NCBI GenBank assembly: GCA_028284345.1
Contig: JANQRY010000008.1
Coordinates: 434,001-498,000, forward strand
DNA length: 64,000 nt
Origin: Hyphococcus sp.
GTDB taxonomy: Bacteria > Pseudomonadota > Alphaproteobacteria > Caulobacterales > Parvularculaceae
Direction: 5' to 3'
Made by a program: the position numbers and the translations under genes
The notes under the pieces: generated by a model
Databases searched by the model: none
Seen by the model: only the letters and a program-made list of their open reading frames with translations
What the model was told of the DNA's origin: nothing
Part shown: positions 53,476 through 62,367 of the stretch, in pieces
How the letters are laid out: every line of letters begins with the position of its first letter
Position numbering within the stretch: the first letter of the stretch is position 1

Positions 53476-54240
53476 TTACGCCGCGCGACGCATGGCCTGT
53501 TTTTCCGCCGCTTCCGCGTCGGTGAGGTCTTTAACCCAAGGGTATTTCTCGGCCGTTTCGTCTGTGTAACCAAGATTGCGGGCGTGGGCGCTGCGCGGGC
53601 GATCAGTGGTTTCGGCGTAAAACGTGCCGAAGACGCGGTCCCAGAAAAACTCGGCAATGCCGAAATTGCCTGTCTCGTCATGGAAATGATGGGCGAGATG
53701 GCGTTTTTTGATGTCTTTCCAGAATTTCGATTTCGGTTCGAAAGCGAGATGTTCCCCGGCGTGCATGAATTCGGTGAACATGGTCATGGCGACCATGCCG
53801 GCGATGGCGACCGCCGCGCCCGGAACCCCGCCAATGAACCATCCGATGGGCCCGGCGATCAGCATGATCGGCGGCACCGTCGTATGCAGACCGCCAAAAA
53901 GCACTGATAAGTCATTGGGAAAGCGGTGATGATCGTAATGCACGCGCTTCCAGAAACCGGCCAGAAACGGCGTTTTGTACATCCAGCTTCCATGCAGAAT
54001 GAAGCGGTGGGTGACGTACCAGGAGAGCGGAAACACAAGCGCGCCGGCGACAAAGGCGAGAACCGTCGGGAGAGCGGCGTTAAAAGTAAGCGCCGCAACG
54101 ACCAGGCAGACGACGATCATCGCTGCATAGACCTGAATGCCCGGATAGGTGACGTAGGCCCTGAAGAGGTCCTTGAACGTCATGCGGTTGAGGAGATATT
54201 CCTCGGCCTTCCAGGCCTTGTAGCCGACAAACAGTTTCAT
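53476..54240 (-). CDS. Sterol desaturase/fatty acid hydroxylase family protein
   Basis: A 254-residue membrane protein with three or four helices and the His clusters of the membrane diiron hydroxylases: HRFILH (about residue 82), HYDHH, HAGEH and HLAHHFH. Members hydroxylate fatty acyl chains, sterols or carotenoids. It is divergent from the ceramide cluster (aasR start at 54611), which suggests, but does not prove, that it hydroxylates a sphingolipid or a fatty acid used for one. ATG 54240 (MKLFVGYKAWKAEEYLLNRM) is preferred to 54300, whose extension is Arg/Pro-rich and unlike the family. Confidence 0.83.
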   Translation of the reverse strand: MKLFVGYKAWKAEEYLLNRMTFKDLFRAYVTYPGIQVYAAMIVVCLVVAALTFNAALPTVLAFVAGALVFPLSWYVTHRFILHGSWMYKTPFLAGFWKRVHYDHHRFPNDLSVLFGGLHTTVPPIMLIAGPIGWFIGGVPGAAVAIAGMVAMTMFTEFMHAGEHLAFEPKSKFWKDIKKRHLAHHFHDETGNFGIAEFFWDRVFGTFYAETTDRPRSAHARNLGYTDETAEKYPWVKDLTDAEAAEKQAMRRAA

Positions 54241-54610
54241 CGCGCGGGAGTCCGTTCTATTTCGCGGTGCAGAATTAGGCCGGCCGGGTCTTTGTTTCAA
54301 GCGCGACGCGGATTAGGAAAATCCGGTAAACCGTTTGGTTTTCAAGGCTGTAATATCGCAGCGCAATAATTGATGGCGCTTTCGGACGCCTTTGTGCTTG
54401 CCGGTTGACCCTCAGGCCGGTATTCGCCCAAACTTGGATATCGCGCAGGGATCAGCGGAAGGTTGTGGAAATTGTCAGCGGCTTGCGCGACCAACGCCGT
54501 TTATCCGGCGCCCGAAATTTGGGAAACCAGACTTTGGGGAACCGTCCCGGGGGAACTGACGGGCGCAGTTTCAAACGCCGGCGCAAGGCCGGCCCAGCGC
54601 GGGGGCGTTG
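54241..54610. other. Intergenic region between the hydroxylase gene and the ceramide cluster
   Basis: This 370-base gap separates divergent genes and must hold both promoters. It is AT-richer near 54310-54375 (with TAATAT at 54351-54356). TTGACC occurs at 54404-54409 on the plus strand but has no good -10 at normal spacing. The end (54560-54610) is GC-rich. I see no open reading frame of coding quality, no RNA gene and no clear palindrome. Confidence 0.5.
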
Positions 54611-56419
54611 ATGCCAGCAGTTAACCCGGAAAAAATTGGCGAGCCTGAAATCCTTGGGCCGACGCCGAGCCGCAACGCCAATCTTCCGTTCCGGAACGGC
54701 GGCTTCGCCTCCGTCCCCGACGCGCTCGAATACGCCGCACAAGGGGAAACCGGGTATAACTTTTTCAATCTGCGCGGCGAGGTGACGGCGCGCCTGACCT
54801 ATGCTGAGCTGCGCCTCAACGCCAAAGCGCTCGCCGACCGCCTCGCCGGCCGGTATGACCGCGGCGCCCGCGTCGCCATCGTCGCGGAAACAAGCCCGGA
54901 CTTCATTACGGCGTTTTACGCCTGCCAGTATGCGGGCCTCGCGCCGGCGCCGATGCCGATGCCGGTCAATCTCGGCGGCAAGGACGGCTATATCCAGCAG
55001 GTGCGGTTGATGATCGCCGGCGCCAAGGCATCCGCCGTGATCGGGCCGGCGGCCTTGCGCGAATTCATGGAAGACGCCGCGCGCGATGTCGCCGGCGTTG
55101 AAATCCTCGACTTTGAAACCCTCAACGACTTGCCGGCTGAGCCGGGCGCCGCAAAGCCGTTTGGTCCCGACGAGTGGTGCTACATTCAGTATTCGTCCGG
55201 TTCGACCAGCGCGCCGAAAGGCGTGATCGGCACGCAAAGCTCCGTATGCGCCAATTTATCCGCCATTACGCAGCACGGCCTTTACGCCCGCGAAGGCGAC
55301 CGATGCGCAAGCTGGCTGCCGCTCTATCATGATATGGGCCTCATCGGCTTCATGTTGGCGCCGGTATTTGCCCAGATGTCCGTCGATTTTCTCGCCACAT
55401 CGGACTTTGTGCGCCGTCCGCTGATGTGGCTGCGGCTGATCACCGAACATAAGGCGACGCTCACCTACAGCCCGTCCTTCGGCTACGATCTCGCCGCCAA
55501 GCGCGCCGCCCGCGCCGAAGAGGGCGCGATCGACCTTTCAAACCTGCGCGTCGCCGGCATTGGCGGCGACATGGTGCGCCCGGAAGCGCTCAACGCCTTC
55601 GCCGAAGCCTTTGGCCCCATGGGCTTTGATAAAAACGCCTTCGCACCGAGCTACGGCATGGCTGAAGCCACCCTCGCCATCTCGTTTCCTGAGCTCGGCA
55701 GCCCGATCACCATCGACGACGTGGATATGCGCCACTATACGCGCTCCGGCGTCGCCCAGCCGGCCTCCGCCGTCACCTCGCCGGAAAACCGCCGCGGCTT
55801 TGTCCTGTGCGGACGCCCGCTTCCCGATCATGGGATCGAGGTCAGAAACGACAATGGCGAACCGGCCGGCGAACGCGAAGTCGGCCGCATCTTCATCAAA
55901 GGCCCAAGTCTCACGCCCGGATATTTTTCCGACCCCGACGCATCAGCCGCCATGTATGACGGCGCATGGCTCGACACCGGCGACATGGGCTATTTCCTGG
56001 GCGGCCAGATCGTCATCACCGGCCGGGCGAAAGACCTCATCATCATCAATGGCCGCAATATCTGGCCCCAGGACATTGAGTGGGCCGTTGAAAATGTCGA
56101 CGGCGTGCGCGGCGGCGGCGTCGCGGCCTTTTCCGTCGACGACGGGCGCGGCGAACGCATTGTCGTCGTCGCCGAACGACGCGGCATGAACGACGAAGCG
56201 CTCGCAGCGCTCAAGCGCGAGATCGCCGGCGTCATTCAGAACGCCGCCGGCGCGCCGGCGGAGGTCGTCCTCGCGCGACCCCATTCCATGGTCATGACAT
56301 CGTCCGGCAAACTGTCCCGCGCCAAGGTCAAACAGAAATATCTCGACGGCGCTTTCGAGGAAGAAAAATCAGCCGGCGAGGCGGCCCCGCGCCCGGCGCT
56401 GGCCGAGGCCCGGGTCTGA
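54611..56419 (+). CDS. aasR: Fatty acyl-AMP ligase/acyl-ACP synthetase of the sphingolipid cluster (AasR-like)
   Basis: A 602-residue ANL-superfamily enzyme. The AMP-binding motif is YIQYSSGSTSAPKGVIGT (about residue 195), then FAPSYGMAEATLAI and WLDTGDMGYFLGGQIVITGR with Lys in GRAKDLIIINGRNIWPQDIE. The sequence resembles fatty acyl-AMP ligases and the Caulobacter AasR, which loads fatty acid onto the dedicated carrier AcpR. AcpR follows two genes later. ATG 54611 directly follows a TTG at 54608. First gene of the cluster. Confidence 0.88.
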   Translation: MPAVNPEKIGEPEILGPTPSRNANLPFRNGGFASVPDALEYAAQGETGYNFFNLRGEVTARLTYAELRLNAKALADRLAGRYDRGARVAIVAETSPDFITAFYACQYAGLAPAPMPMPVNLGGKDGYIQQVRLMIAGAKASAVIGPAALREFMEDAARDVAGVEILDFETLNDLPAEPGAAKPFGPDEWCYIQYSSGSTSAPKGVIGTQSSVCANLSAITQHGLYAREGDRCASWLPLYHDMGLIGFMLAPVFAQMSVDFLATSDFVRRPLMWLRLITEHKATLTYSPSFGYDLAAKRAARAEEGAIDLSNLRVAGIGGDMVRPEALNAFAEAFGPMGFDKNAFAPSYGMAEATLAISFPELGSPITIDDVDMRHYTRSGVAQPASAVTSPENRRGFVLCGRPLPDHGIEVRNDNGEPAGEREVGRIFIKGPSLTPGYFSDPDASAAMYDGAWLDTGDMGYFLGGQIVITGRAKDLIIINGRNIWPQDIEWAVENVDGVRGGGVAAFSVDDGRGERIVVVAERRGMNDEALAALKREIAGVIQNAAGAPAEVVLARPHSMVMTSSGKLSRAKVKQKYLDGAFEEEKSAGEAAPRPALAEARV

Positions 56420-56423
56420 CCCG

Positions 56424-57353
56424 TTGCGGGCGGGCGTAACGGGCGGCGCCGGTTTTGTCGGCGGCGCGCTTGTCGACTATCTCCTTGAAGAGGGGTTCGA
56501 CGTCGCGGCGCTGATCCGCGATCCGGGGCGCGTTTCTTTCGACAAGCGCGTAAGGGTCATCAAGGGCGATCTCAATAACGAAGCCGCACTGGCCGCGGTC
56601 GCCGAAGGCGCCGACATTTTCATTCATCTCGCCGGCGTCACCTTTCCTCGTACCGACGACCTTTATGACCGCGTCAACGTGCAGGGCGCGGCGCATGCGG
56701 CGGCGGCGGCGGCAAAAGCCGGCGCCAAATTCGTACACGCATCATCAATGTCGGCGCGCGAACCGGGCGTTTCACCCTACGCATCGAGCAAGCGGGAAAG
56801 CGAAGCGGCGGTGGCGACGGCCTCCGGCGACAACCCGTGGATCGCCCTGCGCCTGCCCGCCATCTACGGCCCCGGCGACCGCGCGACGCTGCCCTATTTC
56901 AAACTAACGAAAGCCGGCTTCGCCCTGGCGCCGGCGACGACCCCGCCCGCGCGGGCCTCGCTCCTTTACGTGCGCGACGCGGCGCGGGCGCTTGTCGCGG
57001 CGGGCCGCGAACCCGTCGTGGGCGCCGTCTTCGAGGTCGGCGACGAAACGCCCGAAGGCCGTGAATGGCGGGAGATCGGCGACTGCCTCGGCAACATCAT
57101 GAACAAAAAAGTGAAGCATGTGGCCGTTCCCCGACCCGTGGTCGCAATGTTTCACAATATTTCGCGGGTCGCCGCTTCCATACGCGGCAAAACCCCCGAT
57201 ATACGCTCGGGTCAGGTCAATGAATTCTTCCATCCGGACTGGGCGGCGCGGGAAAATCTGTTCGCCAATGCAGCGAACTGGCGCCCCGAAACGCCTCTTG
57301 CCGAGGGATTTCGAAAGACCGTGCGTTGGTATCGCGACAACGCCCTGTTATAA
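56424..57353 (+). CDS. cerR: NAD-dependent epimerase/dehydratase family, ceramide reductase (CerR-like)
   Basis: A 309-residue extended-SDR enzyme: Rossmann motif GVTGGAGFVGGALVDYLL at the start, IHLAGVTFPR, then YASSKRESEAAV (Tyr and Lys of the active site). In Caulobacter the matching gene product reduces 3-ketoceramide, after acylation, to dihydroceramide. The start is TTG 56424, 4 bases after the aasR stop; there is no ATG near, and the Rossmann motif begins at once. It lies directly upstream of the carrier protein gene. Confidence 0.85.
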   Translation: MRAGVTGGAGFVGGALVDYLLEEGFDVAALIRDPGRVSFDKRVRVIKGDLNNEAALAAVAEGADIFIHLAGVTFPRTDDLYDRVNVQGAAHAAAAAAKAGAKFVHASSMSAREPGVSPYASSKRESEAAVATASGDNPWIALRLPAIYGPGDRATLPYFKLTKAGFALAPATTPPARASLLYVRDAARALVAAGREPVVGAVFEVGDETPEGREWREIGDCLGNIMNKKVKHVAVPRPVVAMFHNISRVAASIRGKTPDIRSGQVNEFFHPDWAARENLFANAANWRPETPLAEGFRKTVRWYRDNALL

Positions 57354-57407
57354 ACCGGCCGCGCGCTGCGGCCCCGACGTCTGCAAAACGCGTGAAGGAG
57401 AGTATTC

Positions 57408-57671
57408 ATGTCCGGCATACGACAAGACGACGATCTTGTTTTCCGGAAAATCTGTTCGCTGATCGAACCCCTCAACGAAAAGGGCGTCGACCTCAGCCGG
57501 GAGACCGATCTGATCGCGGATCTCGAAGTCGATTCCGTCGCCGTCCTCGACATGGTGATGGATATCGAGGATTTTTACGACATCTCGATCCCGGTCAATA
57601 CGATTTCGGAGACCAAGACGATCGGCGAGCTCGTCGACGCCATCCACGAAATCAAGAAGGAACAATCGTGA
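57408..57671 (+). CDS. acpR: Specialised acyl carrier protein (AcpR-like)
   Basis: An 87-residue ACP. The phosphopantetheine Ser lies in DLEVDSVAVLDMVMDIEDFY (residue about 42); a longer acidic N-terminus is typical of the sphingolipid ACPs. It has AAGGAGAG-type ribosome-binding sequence in front of ATG 57408. It carries the acyl group from AasR to serine palmitoyltransferase, whose gene begins 4 bases after its stop. Confidence 0.92.
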   Translation: MSGIRQDDDLVFRKICSLIEPLNEKGVDLSRETDLIADLEVDSVAVLDMVMDIEDFYDISIPVNTISETKTIGELVDAIHEIKKEQS

Positions 57672-57674
57672 GCC

Positions 57675-58877
57675 ATGGGGCTTTTTGAGAAATTCCAAGG
57701 CACGGCCGAAGTCTACGGCGCCCTTAAGGAAAGCACGGGCCGCGATCCCTTCGGCGTCTCCATGGACGAAATGAAGGGGCCGACCCGCGCGATGGTGGAA
57801 GGCCGGGAAATCGTCCTTGCAGGAACCAACAACTACCTCGGCCTGACCTACGATCACGACGCGGTCGAAGCCGCGCAAGAAGCGGTCGCGGCGTCGGGCA
57901 CCGGCACGACCGGATCGCGCTTCGCCAACGGCACCTATGCGGGGCACCGCGAACTGGAACGCGATCTTGCCGATTTCCTCGGCTACAAACACTGCATCGT
58001 CTTTTCGACCGGATACCAGGCCAATCTCGGCGCCATCTCCGCCCTGGTCCAGCCGCCGGACGACGTCATCCTGATCGACGCCGACTGTCACGCCTGTATC
58101 TATGACGGCTGCCAGTTGTCCGGCGCGGAAACGATCCGCTTTCGCCACAACGATCCGGAAAGTCTCGACAAACGCCTTTCAAGGCTGGGCCCGGAGGTCA
58201 AGGGCAAGCTGGTCTGCTTCGAAGGCATGTATTCCATGTTTGGCGACGTCGCGCCGGTCAAGGAGCTGGTCGAGGTCGCCCACAATCACGGCGCCTATGC
58301 GCTGCTCGACGAGGCCCATTCCTTCGGCGTCTTCGGCGATAATGGCCGCGGCGTCTGCGAACGGGACGGCGTTCTCGACGCGGTCGATTTTTACACCGGC
58401 ACGTTCTCGAAAAGCCTCGCCTCTATCGGCGGCTTTGTCGCCTCCAATCACGCCGAGCTTGAATTCTTAAGATTTTCGAGCCGGCCCTATATGTTCACGG
58501 CCTCGCCCTCCCCCGCCAATATTGCGGCGGCGAGCGCCGCGCTCGCCCGCCTTAAGGCCGACGGTTCCATGCGGCACCGGCTCTGGGAAAACGCGCGCCG
58601 CGTCCATTCGGCCTTTGAACAGCTCGGTTTTGATCTGTGTGCGCCGGAAAGCCCGGTGATCGCCGTCAAGCTCGCCAGCCGTGAGCAGGCCTTCCTGGCA
58701 TGGAACTTCCTGATGGAAAACGGCGTTTACGTTAATCTGGCGATCCCGCCCGGCACGCCAAATGCAACGTCGATCCTTCGGCTGTCGGTTTCGGCCGCCC
58801 ATACGGCGGACGATCTCGACATTGTGGTGGGCGCCTATACGGCGCTCTCCGAGCAACTTAACGCCTCGGCGGCCTAG
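57675..58877 (+). CDS. spt: Serine palmitoyltransferase
   Basis: A 400-residue alpha-oxoamine synthase (PLP). It condenses serine with an acyl thioester to make 3-ketosphinganine, the first committed sphingolipid step. Family motifs: NNYLGLTYDHDAVEAAQ, GTTGSRFANGTYAGHRELE, LIDADCHACIYDGCQLSG (the His that stacks on PLP), LLDEAHSFGVFGDNGRGVCE, and the PLP-Lys in YTGTFSKSLASIGGF (about residue 242). Together with the upstream ACP this matches the bacterial rather than eukaryotic type. No second subunit is needed. Confidence 0.92.
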   Translation: MGLFEKFQGTAEVYGALKESTGRDPFGVSMDEMKGPTRAMVEGREIVLAGTNNYLGLTYDHDAVEAAQEAVAASGTGTTGSRFANGTYAGHRELERDLADFLGYKHCIVFSTGYQANLGAISALVQPPDDVILIDADCHACIYDGCQLSGAETIRFRHNDPESLDKRLSRLGPEVKGKLVCFEGMYSMFGDVAPVKELVEVAHNHGAYALLDEAHSFGVFGDNGRGVCERDGVLDAVDFYTGTFSKSLASIGGFVASNHAELEFLRFSSRPYMFTASPSPANIAAASAALARLKADGSMRHRLWENARRVHSAFEQLGFDLCAPESPVIAVKLASREQAFLAWNFLMENGVYVNLAIPPGTPNATSILRLSVSAAHTADDLDIVVGAYTALSEQLNASAA

Positions 58878-59024
58878 TTCGTCGCCGAGCGCCGTCAGAC
58901 GAGGGACGCCATGGGCAATCAGGCTCACAATCACGTCAGCCGCAGAATGACCGCATTTTGGTCCGTTAAGGGACGCGCGGGCGCGCTAGGGCGAGGGGTC
59001 CGTTTTTCAGTTGAGAGTTTGACG

Positions 59025-59522
59025 ATGACTTTGGCAAAATCCTTATCGATCGCGGTTGCGGGGCTCGCGCTTTTCGGCGCCGCCGCGGCCAGCGACAGGC
59101 CGGAGCTCGACCTGACGCAGTTCGATTTCGACCATGTAAGCTGCACCGGCGCGCCGAATGAAATCCGGCTCGTTATCGAAGGGTTCGACAACGCCGTCGG
59201 CCTCGTCACCGTCGACCTTTACGTCAACGACAACGCCGGCTTTTTGAAACGCGCCGGGCGCGTCGCCCAGCGGCGGGCCGCAGCCAAGTCGCCGTTTACG
59301 AAACTGTGCATTCGCGCGCCCGAACCCGGCCAATACGCCATCGCCGTCTATCACGACAAAAACGCCAACAAGACGTTCGATAAAAACGCCTTCGGCCTGC
59401 CGGCCGAGCCCTGGGGCATATCCAACAATCCGAAAATCCGCTTCGGCCCGCCCCATGTGGACGAGGCGCTGTTTCCGGTCGACGCCGACGCCGGCGCCGA
59501 GGTGGCCATCAAGCTGAACTAG
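59025..59522 (+). CDS. Secreted DUF2141 protein in the ceramide cluster
   Basis: A 165-residue protein with a signal peptide (1-24, ending AAAS) and a DUF2141 domain: IRLVIEGFDNAVGLVTVDLY, FTKLCIRAPEPGQYAIAVYH, DKNANKTFDKNAFGLPAEPW and GISNNPKIRFGPP. The DUF2141 domain is a beta-sandwich of unknown role. Its position between spt and the ceramide synthase gene suggests an extracytoplasmic role linked to sphingolipids, such as transport or surface display. ATG 59025 gives a proper signal peptide; an upstream ATG at 58911 would add 38 residues. Confidence 0.82.
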   Translation: MTLAKSLSIAVAGLALFGAAAASDRPELDLTQFDFDHVSCTGAPNEIRLVIEGFDNAVGLVTVDLYVNDNAGFLKRAGRVAQRRAAAKSPFTKLCIRAPEPGQYAIAVYHDKNANKTFDKNAFGLPAEPWGISNNPKIRFGPPHVDEALFPVDADAGAEVAIKLN

Positions 59523-59592
59523 GGGTAGAGGCGTTCACGCAACGCCGTCGCCGCCCGCGACGGACGCAGAAAGAAAGCATTGCCGAACGCCG

Positions 59593-60747
59593 ATGGCTGT
59601 CGCCACCCAACACCCCGTTGACATCAGGCCGGTTGAGTCCGTTTCCGACCGCAAGGCGTTCATGCGCCTGCCCGGCCCGCTCTATGCGGACGATCCGAAC
59701 TATGTGGCGCCGCTGGAGTTTGAGCTCGCCGCGCGCATCGACCCGGCGCGCAATCCGTCGCTCAAAGCCTCGCCGCATCGGTTATGGATCGCCTGGGTGG
59801 ACGGGCGGCCGGTCGGGCGCATATCGGCGGTTCTCAATCGCGCCTATCTCGATCGTTATCAGGACGGCGCGGGACATTTTGGGTTTCTGGAAGGCCCGGA
59901 CGACCCGGCGATCATGGACGCCCTGATCAAAACGGCATCGGACTGGCTGCGCGAGCAAGGCGCGTTGAACATCGCCGGTCCGTTTAATTTCTCCGTAAAC
60001 GAAGAATGCGGGCTCCTGATCGACGGTTTCGATACGCCGCCCTACATCATGATGCCGCATGGGCGGCCGTACTATAAGGACCATCTGGAGCGCCTGGGAT
60101 TTCACAAGGCCGCCGACATGCACGCGCTCGAATGGCTGCCTGTTCGCGCCTTCATCCCCGAAAAGCGCCTCGCCTTTGTCGACAAGGCGCTGAACAAGCC
60201 GACCGTATCGATCCGCAATCTGAAGGCGGGCGATCTTCTCGGCGACATCCGCACGATCATCGACATTTATAACGACGCCTGGTCGGACAATTGGGGCTTT
60301 GTCCCTTTCGGCGAGGATCACGCCCGCCACATGGCCAAGGAACTGAAGCCGATCATTCAGGAACACAATGTTGTCCTGTGCTATTATAAAGGCGAACCGG
60401 CGGCCTTCGGCCTTGTCCTGCCCAACGTCAATCGCGCCATCCGCGATTTCAACGGCAAGCTCCTGCCGTTCAACTGGGCGAAGCTTTTGTATCGACTTAA
60501 GGTCAAGGGGATCGATCAATCGCGCATGCCGCTGATGGGCGTGCGCAAACATTTGCAGAAAAAACCGGTGGGCGCGGCCTTCGCCTATAAGATCATCGAC
60601 ATGGTGAATTCATCCAACATCGATCATGGCGTGACGCATTCGGAACTGTCATGGATCCTAGAACAGAACGAGTCGATGCTGACCATGCTCCTCGACATGG
60701 GCGCGCGCATCTACAAGACCTACCGGATTTACGAGAAACCGCTTTGA
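59593..60747 (+). CDS. bcerS: Bacterial ceramide synthase (GNAT-like N-acyltransferase, bCerS)
   Basis: A 384-residue GNAT-fold acyltransferase that matches the Caulobacter bacterial ceramide synthase family, which N-acylates the 3-ketosphinganine made by Spt. It contains RKAFMRLPGPLYADDPNYVA, WIAWVDGRPVGRISAVLNRA, FNFSVNEECGLLIDGFDTPP, YYKGEPAAFGLVLPNVN and SELSWILEQNESMLTMLLDM. It is not related to eukaryotic ceramide synthases. Its stop overlaps the TTG start of the next gene by 2 bases. Confidence 0.86.
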   Translation: MAVATQHPVDIRPVESVSDRKAFMRLPGPLYADDPNYVAPLEFELAARIDPARNPSLKASPHRLWIAWVDGRPVGRISAVLNRAYLDRYQDGAGHFGFLEGPDDPAIMDALIKTASDWLREQGALNIAGPFNFSVNEECGLLIDGFDTPPYIMMPHGRPYYKDHLERLGFHKAADMHALEWLPVRAFIPEKRLAFVDKALNKPTVSIRNLKAGDLLGDIRTIIDIYNDAWSDNWGFVPFGEDHARHMAKELKPIIQEHNVVLCYYKGEPAAFGLVLPNVNRAIRDFNGKLLPFNWAKLLYRLKVKGIDQSRMPLMGVRKHLQKKPVGAAFAYKIIDMVNSSNIDHGVTHSELSWILEQNESMLTMLLDMGARIYKTYRIYEKPL

Positions 60748-61526
60748 TCCGCGCGGCGCTGATACTCCAACTGCTCGCCTGCGCATGGATCGCGCCGGCG
60801 GCGGCGAGCGGCGCCGACAAAGAGCCGCGATTTTATCAATACCGCATCGTCAACACATACCCGCATGACAAAACCGCGTTTACGCAGGGGCTCTTTTTCG
60901 AGGACGGCGCGCTTTACGAGTCAACCGGACAATATGGAACGTCGGGCCTGCGCAAGACGGACCTCGAAACCGGAAAAACTCTCAAATCAATTCCGCTGGC
61001 CGACCGTTTTTTCGGCGAAGGCTCCGTCGCCTGGAATGGCGACGTCATCATGCTCACGTGGCGCAGCGGCAAGGGGTTCGTCTTCGATCAGGAAACATTC
61101 GTAGAGGAGCGAACCTTTTCCTATGCCGGGGAGGGGTGGGGCCTTACCCATGACGGCGCGCGCCTGATCATGAGCGACGGCACGTCGGAGCTGCGCTTCC
61201 TTGATCCGGAAACCCTCGAAGAAACGGGACGTCTGCCGGTGACCTTCCGCGGCAAGCCGCTTGTCAAGCTCAACGAACTGGAATGGGTCGACGGCGAGAT
61301 CTTCGCCAATGTCTGGGGGGCGAACGCCATTGTGCGCATCGACCCGGAAACCGGCGTTGTCGTCGGCGTCATCGACCTGCGCGGGCTCCTGACGGAAGAA
61401 GAACGGGCCGCCGGCGCGGACGTCCTCAACGGCGTCGCCTATGATGCGGAAACAGAACGGCTGTTCGTCACCGGAAAATACTGGCCGAAACTGTTCGAGA
61501 TCGAACTGGTTGAAAAGCAGCCGTAG
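60744..61526 (+). CDS. Glutaminyl-peptide cyclotransferase (beta-propeller type)
   Basis: A 260-residue secreted protein. A signal peptide (1-25) is read from TTG 60744, overlapping the bcerS stop. The glutamine cyclotransferase family pattern follows: YRIVNTYPHDKTAFTQGLFF, LYESTGQYGTSGLRKTDLET, MSDGTSELRFLDPETLEETG, LNELEWVDGEIFANVWGANA and VLNGVAYDAETERLFVTGKY. It forms the pyroglutamate N-terminus of secreted proteins in other bacteria and plants. Translation is coupled to bcerS, though a sphingolipid role is not obvious. Confidence 0.88.
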   Translation: MIRAALILQLLACAWIAPAAASGADKEPRFYQYRIVNTYPHDKTAFTQGLFFEDGALYESTGQYGTSGLRKTDLETGKTLKSIPLADRFFGEGSVAWNGDVIMLTWRSGKGFVFDQETFVEERTFSYAGEGWGLTHDGARLIMSDGTSELRFLDPETLEETGRLPVTFRGKPLVKLNELEWVDGEIFANVWGANAIVRIDPETGVVVGVIDLRGLLTEEERAAGADVLNGVAYDAETERLFVTGKYWPKLFEIELVEKQP

Positions 61527-61719
61527 GCGGCGCCGGAACGTTTGATATTGGCCCAAAGGCGACATTGAGCATATCGAGATGAATGTCGGAAAACTCGCAG
61601 AGATTTGCCTTAGCGAGCGACTTAAAACGCCCAAAAAACGGTCGTTGAGACAATTGGGATGTGGCGAAAAATATCGAAACAACTGAGCGACGTGGCGCCA
61701 ACTAGGTAAGGGATCAAGG
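61527..61719. other. AT-richer non-coding flank left of the methyltransferase gene
   Basis: This stretch drops in GC compared with the window and carries mosaic fragments (TTGGCCCAAAGGCGACATTG, and CGGTCGTTGAGACAATTGGG) of a kind often seen at ends of transferred DNA in alphaproteobacteria. No coding frame, hairpin or promoter that I can support is visible in it. Confidence 0.5.
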
Positions 61720-62367
61720 ATGGATAAATCGGAAGCGTTCTGGGATAGCTCTGCAGACAACTATGATAAAACTGAGGAACGCTTTGAATATATCCACAGA
61801 AAAAGCAGGAAAAACGCCAGAAAACATCTCGCGAACCGCGAAACCGTATTGGACTATGGATGCGGAACCGGAACGACGGCCTGTGAACTTTCCAACGAGG
61901 TGAAGCAGATTCACGCGATTGATATATCATCAAAGATGATTGAACTCGCGAAAGAGAAAGCAGCTGCCGCCAACATCGGAAATGTAAGTTTCGCGCAAGG
62001 GGACATTTTCGATGAAGAATACAAATTCGAATCTTTCGATGCCATCCTGGCTTTCAATATGCTGCACACAGTCCCTGATCCTCAAGCTGTTATGCAAAGA
62101 ATATACGAACTCCTCAAGCCCGAGGGATTAGTTATTACTGTCACGCCGTGCTTGCGGGACAAGTTGTCATTTCTGATCAGCCTACAGATTAAGCTTGTGC
62201 AGGTATTGTGTAGTATTGGGGTAATTCCTGTCCCGATCAGAAGACTCAAAAGCAATGATTTAGATGATTTGATGGGAAACGGGAATTTTCAGATCACTGA
62301 TTCGGAAAAATTATTTGCAGGAGCATCGAGTTATTTTGTGGTCGGAAAAAAGATGCGCGAATCATAA
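61720..62367 (+). CDS. Class I SAM-dependent methyltransferase, AT-rich, probably acquired
   Basis: A 215-residue methyltransferase of the Methyltransf_11 type. Motif I is VLDYGCGTGTTACELSNEVK (about residue 47), motif II AIDISSKMIELAKEKA, and motif IV FDAILAFNMLHTVPDPQAVM. The substrate is unknown; a hydrophobic stretch near residue 150-170 (LSFLISLQIKLVQVLCSIGV) recalls enzymes on lipids or quinones. Codon use differs from all neighbours: many AGA, AGG, ATA and AAA codons and A/T third bases. This and the AT-rich flanks suggest recent transfer. Whether it is tied to the sphingolipid genes upstream is unclear. Confidence 0.8.
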   Translation: MDKSEAFWDSSADNYDKTEERFEYIHRKSRKNARKHLANRETVLDYGCGTGTTACELSNEVKQIHAIDISSKMIELAKEKAAAANIGNVSFAQGDIFDEEYKFESFDAILAFNMLHTVPDPQAVMQRIYELLKPEGLVITVTPCLRDKLSFLISLQIKLVQVLCSIGVIPVPIRRLKSNDLDDLMGNGNFQITDSEKLFAGASSYFVVGKKMRES

